DNA from: Verrucomicrobiales bacterium
GTDB taxonomy: Bacteria; Verrucomicrobiota; Verrucomicrobiia; Limisphaerales; J093
NCBI GenBank assembly: GCA_015075445.1
Contig: JABTUJ010000035.1
Location: forward strand, 1 to 64,000
Length of the DNA stretch: 64,000 nt
Direction of reading: 5' to 3'
Below the pieces are notes generated by a model. The model saw only the letters and a list, made by a program, of their open reading frames with translations, did not search any database and was not told the origin of the DNA. Each line of letters opens with the position of its first letter. The stretch's first letter is position 1. Positions 62,423 to 64,000 of this stretch are shown here, piece after piece. The translations under genes and the position numbers were made by a program.

Positions 62423-64000
62423 ATGAAAACGAACCCCTCCTGCCTGACCCTCCTTCTTGCGACGGTCGGCGTTTCCTCGCTCGGTGCCCTCGGACAGGGC
62501 GATCCCGGGCGGAATCCTGTCCCTGCCAACCGCCAGTTCCCGACCGGCAATGTGATCTTCTTTCACCCGGACGGCACCGGCGCGAACCACTGGTGTGCGA
62601 CGCGGATGTACTTCGCCGGACCCGACGGCTATCTGAACTGGGACTTGCTCCCGCAGATGGCCCTGTACCGCGGGCACATGAAGAACAACCTGATCGGCAC
62701 CTCGAACGGCGGCGCCACCACCCACGCCTTCGGCTACCGCGTGGACGGCCTGGGCTCGTTCGGCAAGGACGGCAACGGACCCGACGCCCTCTTCATCAAC
62801 AGCCTCTCTGGCTACCCGGGTTCGATCGCGCGCGAAGCCGCCAACGCCGGGATCCCCGTGGGTATGGTCAATGACGGCCACATCGGCGAGCCCGGCACCG
62901 GCTGCTTCCTGTCCGAGGTGGGTAACCGCAACGACTGGCAGGAGATCACGCGGCAGATGATCCAGGGCCGGCCCGGCTTCAGCGACACGCCTCCCTGGGT
63001 GCTCATGGGGGGCGGCGAGGCGGACACGCGGCCGGCCGGGACCGTCCTGGTCCACCGCAACCACAACCAGGAACGCGGCCAACCGCTGCTCGCCCAGACC
63101 AGTCTGCGAACGGATGATCTGGACCTCGAGTTGGATTGGAACGACAACGGCTCGGGCGATCTGAGCAACGACCCGGCGTTGCGGGATGACTGGATTGTGA
63201 TCAAGACGCGCGACGAGTTTGAAGCGCTGCGGACCGCCCTGACGGCCGACGCCGGCTACGCGCCCCACGTGCTGGGCTTGTTTGCTTACCAGGATCTCTT
63301 CAACGACCGGAACGAGGAAGACCTGATCGCGCGTGGCAAGGTCACCGGCGATCCAGTCAACCACGTCGGGCCGCTCGAAGATCCCGCCGCACCGTCCCGC
63401 ACCCCGGGTTTCCGGTCGAAGGCCAGTGGCCTGATCCTGTGGGGCGATTTGCCCGGCGAAGCGGGCCACAACCCGCCCACCTTCAAGGAAATGTTTGAGG
63501 TCACGCTCACGATCCTCGACCGCGCCGCCAAGCAGCAGACCTCTCCCGCCCAGCGGCGGTTCTTCATGGTCGCCGAACAGGAGGCCAACGACAACTTCGG
63601 CAACAATGACAACGCCGTGGGCATCCTGCACGCCATGCACGACACCGACCAGGCCATCGGCGTGGCGCGGGATTACCTGGCCAGGAATCCGCGCACCCTG
63701 ATCTTCACCGCGGCGGACAGCGATGCCGGCGGGCTGCAGGTCACGGCGCCTTACCGCAACGCCGTCGTCGAGGAGGCGGGAGAGATCAACACCAGCAACT
63801 ACGCCTTCGGCTTCAACGCCAACACTGCCACCGGTTCGCCGGCCCTGCCCAACATCCCGGACGGCCTCGAGGGCCGTGGCGCCAACGCGCCCACCGGCGG
63901 CACCAAAATGTTCCTGTCGGAACCCGACGCGCTCGGTCAACGCATGGAGTTCGGCATCCAATGGGCCGGGCTCGGGGACTACGGCGGGGCGATCCTCAGC
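62423..64000 (+). CDS. Alkaline phosphatase family protein (5' part, runs off the window)
   Basis: 526 residues of an exported phosphomonoesterase-like protein; the 3' end is outside the window. A signal peptide (SCLTLLLATVGVSSLGALGQ) precedes NVIFFHPDGTGANHW, the first metal-site motif (Asp near residue 50). The nucleophile region is GTSNGGATTHAFGYR (about 93-107), HIGEPGTGCFLSEVGNRN follows, and the later metal motifs appear as MVAEQEANDNFGNNDNA and FTAADSDAGGLQVT. In E. coli PhoA the equivalent regions read DSAATA, EGxxID and ADHxH, so several ligands differ; a distinct metal set or substrate is possible. The start is the ATG at 62423. Confidence 0.85.
   Translation, partial: MKTNPSCLTLLLATVGVSSLGALGQGDPGRNPVPANRQFPTGNVIFFHPDGTGANHWCATRMYFAGPDGYLNWDLLPQMALYRGHMKNNLIGTSNGGATTHAFGYRVDGLGSFGKDGNGPDALFINSLSGYPGSIAREAANAGIPVGMVNDGHIGEPGTGCFLSEVGNRNDWQEITRQMIQGRPGFSDTPPWVLMGGGEADTRPAGTVLVHRNHNQERGQPLLAQTSLRTDDLDLELDWNDNGSGDLSNDPALRDDWIVIKTRDEFEALRTALTADAGYAPHVLGLFAYQDLFNDRNEEDLIARGKVTGDPVNHVGPLEDPAAPSRTPGFRSKASGLILWGDLPGEAGHNPPTFKEMFEVTLTILDRAAKQQTSPAQRRFFMVAEQEANDNFGNNDNAVGILHAMHDTDQAIGVARDYLARNPRTLIFTAADSDAGGLQVTAPYRNAVVEEAGEINTSNYAFGFNANTATGSPALPNIPDGLEGRGANAPTGGTKMFLSEPDALGQRMEFGIQWAGLGDYGGAILS

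Noticed and set aside
62414-63961. 515-codon minus-strand frame near the window end
   Set aside because: The plus strand encodes an alkaline phosphatase with signal peptide and motifs; it simply runs off the window.

Overview
The window is high-GC DNA from a member of the Verrucomicrobiota, most likely the Limisphaerales/Pedosphaera side. The evidence is a PEP-CTERM protein, a pseudopilin with the [16 protein letters not shown] signature, secreted proteins with the 'STDLxxW...FYR' domain typical of this phylum, a C-terminal F5/8-like GH127, a DUF4914 protein and many dispersed palindromic repeats. This placement is inference from gene content; no rRNA or tRNA gene was seen.

Layout. 19-2742: a bacterial voltage-gated sodium channel, an orphan LytS-type histidine kinase and a SleB-type cell-wall hydrolase. 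3191-10505: a carbohydrate block (GH127, GH28, a DUF4434 lipoprotein and a large glycosidase-like lipoprotein). 10893-16331: an unrecognised helical protein and lipoprotein, converging on a SLOG-TIR gene pair that looks like a nucleotide-signalling conflict (defence) system. 16506-18045: a phosphodiesterase gene split by a 7-bp tandem repeat. 18227-28311, minus strand: panE, an HU protein, an M3 peptidase-glycosidase fusion, an LRR lipoprotein, an anti-sigma/ECF sigma pair, an unknown gene and rpoD. 28410-30965: a complete insertion sequence with perfect 18-bp ends and a 9-bp target duplication, carrying a DruA-family gene. 31015-34214: rhomboid protease, pheS, rplT, rpmI and an RRM protein. 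34359-40373: DUF5009 membrane protein, PQQ-like propeller, S46 peptidase and PEP-CTERM protein. 40493-42661: a UvrD/PcrA-type helicase interrupted by a repeat. 43183-46099: msrB, an unknown gene, plsY-gpsA. 46288-47515: a decayed secreted C39-like peptidase. 47526-54321: a membrane-anchored unknown, a pseudopilin, an MBOAT/SGNH O-acetylation pair, thrH and DUF4914. 54653-60786: a deacetylase-like protein, then a tight NifX-like/ABC transporter/NosL cluster and a cyclic-nucleotide-binding protein. 60968-64000: a glycosyltransferase and the 5' part of an alkaline phosphatase.

Most housekeeping genes stand alone or in small groups (rpmI-rplT-pheS; plsY-gpsA; sigma/anti-sigma). The most coherent multi-gene units are SLOG-TIR (ATGA overlap), the IS gene pair (ATGA overlap), MBOAT-SGNH (TGATG overlap) and the seven-gene NosL/ABC cluster.

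The other dominant theme is repeats. At least seven families of short palindromic or tandem repeats lie between genes and also inside them. They have split two genes (phosphodiesterase, helicase) and supply the ends, or an internal linker, of several proteins.
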